Below are positions 62,174-64,000 of a stretch of DNA of 64,000 bases, in pieces. The DNA comes from Swaminathania salitolerans. GTDB lineage: Bacteria; Pseudomonadota; Alphaproteobacteria; Acetobacterales; Acetobacteraceae. The notes beneath the pieces were generated by a model. It made no database searches, was not told where the DNA came from, and was given only the letters and a program-made list of their open reading frames with translations. The stretch's first letter is position 1. Every line of letters begins with the position of its first letter. Location of the stretch: positions 248,001 through 312,000 of the forward strand of contig NZ_BJVC01000001.1 of NCBI RefSeq assembly GCF_007988945.1. The letters run 5' to 3'. The translations under genes were made by a program, and so were the position numbers.

Positions 62174-63303
62174 CGCGAGGGGGTTCTTTCCTTGATGGGG
62201 AGGGAGTCGCGCCACAGACGGGCGATCAGCGCTTCGAGCCAGTCGGCGCAGGTCTCCGCCGGTCTGTCATCGATGGCAGCGCGCTGGCGCGCCGGGTCGT
62301 GGCGTGCATAGGTTTCGCCGAGCGCGCGGTCCCAGGCCTGGGCCGAGGCGGGAAGATGAGGCCTGCGCACGGCGAGACCCGCCGCGGCAAGGCATTCCGC
62401 CTTGCGGTGCTGTTCGTCGAAATAGCGCCATTCGGGAACGGCAAGCCACGGCTTTCCGGCAGCGAGAATCTGCTGGCACGTCGTGTTTCCGGTGCTCGCA
62501 ATGATGCAGTCCGCGGCCGCGATGTAATCGGCAACGTTACCGACCCAGCCGCGATGATCGATATTGCCGGGCTCGGTGGCATGCCAGTCGCGCTCGACGG
62601 TGCCGATCGTAACCCATTGCGCCGCGCTGCGCTGTCGGGCGCCCACCGCCAGAGGCGCCTGGGCGAAGCCGCTGCCGCCGCCGCCGGACATGACGAGTAT
62701 CATCTCGCGCCCTTCGGCCACGCCGATACGCCGACGCGCCACCTCGCGTTCCGGTATGGTGTCGCTGCGCCCGAGCCCCCCTGCGAAACAGGTTTTCGCC
62801 AGCATGGCATCGCTCCATTCCGGCTGGGCGAGTCTGGCGGAAAAGGGAGCCAGAAGCCCGACAGCGCCTTCATAGGCAAGACGATGGCCGTCATCGCTCC
62901 GGTCGCCATGCTGGAGAATTTTCACATGCGGAACGCTGCATATGCGGCAGAGCTGGGCGATCTCGGCCGAGACGTCGCAGATCATCAGAGCCGGATCGGC
63001 GTCGGAGAACCACCCTGCGATCATGCCCATGGCAAGGCGTATGCCGGGCCAGCCGAGAGGCGCGCAATGCAGGCTGCTCGGTGTCGGCTGATCCGCAAGT
63101 CCCGGCGCTTCATGGCCCGTTGGCTCGAAAAGCGAGGGAAGCACGGTCAGGGTAGCCTGGGGAGGAAGCACGGGGAAGAGCGTATCGCGCGCGCAGAAGA
63201 TACGGACCGGGCGCGACTGGGGGAGCGCCCCGATCAGAGCGAGACAGCGTTCCGCATGGCCACGCCCCTGATGATGAACGAAATATCCGATCGGGCGCAT
63301 CAT
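62170..63303 (-). CDS. MurG-like (GT28) glycosyltransferase
   Basis: 377 residues from ATG 63303. The start PIGYFVHHQGRGHAERCLALIGAL suits family GT28/MurG-like enzymes. The C-terminal donor domain has VMSGGGGSGFAQAPL and ASTGNTTCQQILAAGKPWLAVPEWRYFDEQHRKAECLAAAG, where the Asp-Glu-Gln triplet contacts the nucleotide. No lipid II context is present, so it is not the cell-wall MurG. Four-base overlaps join it to both neighbours. Confidence 0.82.
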   Translation of the reverse strand: MMRPIGYFVHHQGRGHAERCLALIGALPQSRPVRIFCARDTLFPVLPPQATLTVLPSLFEPTGHEAPGLADQPTPSSLHCAPLGWPGIRLAMGMIAGWFSDADPALMICDVSAEIAQLCRICSVPHVKILQHGDRSDDGHRLAYEGAVGLLAPFSARLAQPEWSDAMLAKTCFAGGLGRSDTIPEREVARRRIGVAEGREMILVMSGGGGSGFAQAPLAVGARQRSAAQWVTIGTVERDWHATEPGNIDHRGWVGNVADYIAAADCIIASTGNTTCQQILAAGKPWLAVPEWRYFDEQHRKAECLAAAGLAVRRPHLPASAQAWDRALGETYARHDPARQRAAIDDRPAETCADWLEALIARLWRDSLPIKERTPSR

Positions 63304-64000
63304 GCGCCGATCTCCGCCCCGACGATGGCGGGCAGGCAGAGGCGGGACCCGGTCACATCGGAGGGCAGCGTGCCGGACGGCGGACGAGGCGCCGGATCGG
63401 AATACGATCGCATAGGCAGCGGATCGGTCGATGAGCGCGCTCCGGTAACGGTGCGGCCGGAGACAGGGGATCTGCTGCGATAGAAGGCGAGGCTCTCCGC
63501 GCCATAGCTCTGCCATCCGAAAAGACCGGCCCTCTCACGGGCCGCACGGGAAAACCCGTGCCACAGGCGGGGAGATGCGAGGATTTGCGAAAGCGCCTCG
63601 GTCAGTGCCGGAGCGTCGTCCGGGGAAACCGTGAGACCATGGCCGGTTCCGGCGAGAATATCGATGGGGCCGCCGCGGTCGGTCGCGATCACGGGCAGAC
63701 CGACGGCCGCAGCCTCGAGCAGGGTCAGACCGAAAGGCTCATGCAAGGCCGGGTTGACGAACACCCCTTTGCTCCTTGCCGCGTAACGGTAGAGCCCGGC
63801 CACATCGGCATTGTCATGAGCCGGAGGCAGCGCCATGCAATCCTCCATCCCGTATGTCCGGCGCAGGTCGCACAACCCGGAGATGACACGAGCCTCCTCC
63901 GATCCCTCCCTGAGGCCGATATGCTGACCCGCCAGAATCACGAGATTGGCCCTCGCCCGAAGCTGGGGAGACCGGGCATAGCAACGGGCCAGATGGAGCA
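63300..64000 (-). CDS. Sucrose-phosphate-synthase-like GT4 glycosyltransferase (partial)
   Basis: Frame open to the window edge; the visible part is the C-terminal ~233 residues. RARANLVILAGQHIGLREGSEEA and GVFVNPALHEPFGLTLLEAAAVGLPVIATDRGGPIDIL match the donor domain of sucrose-phosphate synthase-type GT4 enzymes. A low-complexity Ser/Pro/Arg tail (VTGARSSTDPLPMRSYSDPAPR) ends the protein. It is the first visible gene of the overlapping glycosyltransferase run. The acceptor is unknown. Confidence 0.85.
   Translation of the reverse strand, partial: LHLARCYARSPQLRARANLVILAGQHIGLREGSEEARVISGLCDLRRTYGMEDCMALPPAHDNADVAGLYRYAARSKGVFVNPALHEPFGLTLLEAAAVGLPVIATDRGGPIDILAGTGHGLTVSPDDAPALTEALSQILASPRLWHGFSRAARERAGLFGWQSYGAESLAFYRSRSPVSGRTVTGARSSTDPLPMRSYSDPAPRPPSGTLPSDVTGSRLCLPAIVGAEIGA

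Overview
The window is high-GC, gene-dense DNA that reads like an acetic acid bacterium (Alphaproteobacteria, Acetobacteraceae, perhaps close to Asaia or Kozakia). The clues are the protein styles, an OprB-type porin, TonB-dependent receptors, NodT-type outer-membrane factors and a DUF6538-type integrase. The genus is my inference from remembered family resemblance, not from a search.

Left end (1-6.05 kb): an assimilatory nitrate/nitrite locus. It holds the 3' end of a NirB-NirD fusion, a nitrate reductase fused to a CysJ-like flavoprotein reductase, and the NasT (ANTAR antiterminator) / NasS (cytoplasmic nitrate sensor) pair. A second molybdoenzyme block lies at 33.2-37.5 kb: MobA, a nitrate reductase-associated protein, FdhD and a YdeP-type formate dehydrogenase-like oxidoreductase.

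6.15-13.47 kb is a decayed genomic island beside tRNA-Leu(UAA). It contains an IS3-family remnant, an intact-looking IS5-family element with a -1 frameshift site and TA target duplication, a type III restriction gene whose C-terminal half is gone, an intact type III methyltransferase and a frameshifted tyrosine integrase. The DNA here looks visibly less GC-rich than the flanks.

13.5-17.5 kb is a leftward operon. It encodes an ABC ATPase-like protein that has lost every catalytic motif, a polyamine-type binding protein with a His/Lys-rich linker, a very short permease-like membrane protein, a UPF0260 Cys-cluster protein and a YgjP-type metallopeptidase. I consider this the most unusual unit in the window.

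17.5-32.8 kb: envelope-stress-like small membrane proteins, a DUF1656/HlyD/NodT efflux trio without its usual FUSC pump, a DnaJ-like chaperone, a POT peptide transporter, an OprB porin, a secreted two-POTRA protein, DUF1643, a periplasmic peroxiredoxin, an SLT-SPOR lytic transglycosylase, a polysaccharide ABC exporter and a class I aldolase. 37.6-51.7 kb: two TonB receptors, MntH/MntR, glutaminase, acetolactate decarboxylase, a peptidoglycan-recycling cluster (SSS symporter-murQ-anmK), a 48-residue lipoprotein and an SPFH protein. 51.7-64 kb: a MauG-like dihaem protein, a phosphoesterase, a MocR regulator, a CocE-type hydrolase and four translationally coupled glycosyltransferases running off the right edge.

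A cross-cutting pattern is short tandem repeats with a 15-bp period at four unrelated loci (nasA linker, one intergenic spacer, a TonB-receptor N-terminus and a signal peptide). They suggest frequent in-frame five-residue repeat expansion in this genome. No CRISPR array, rRNA or complete prophage is visible.
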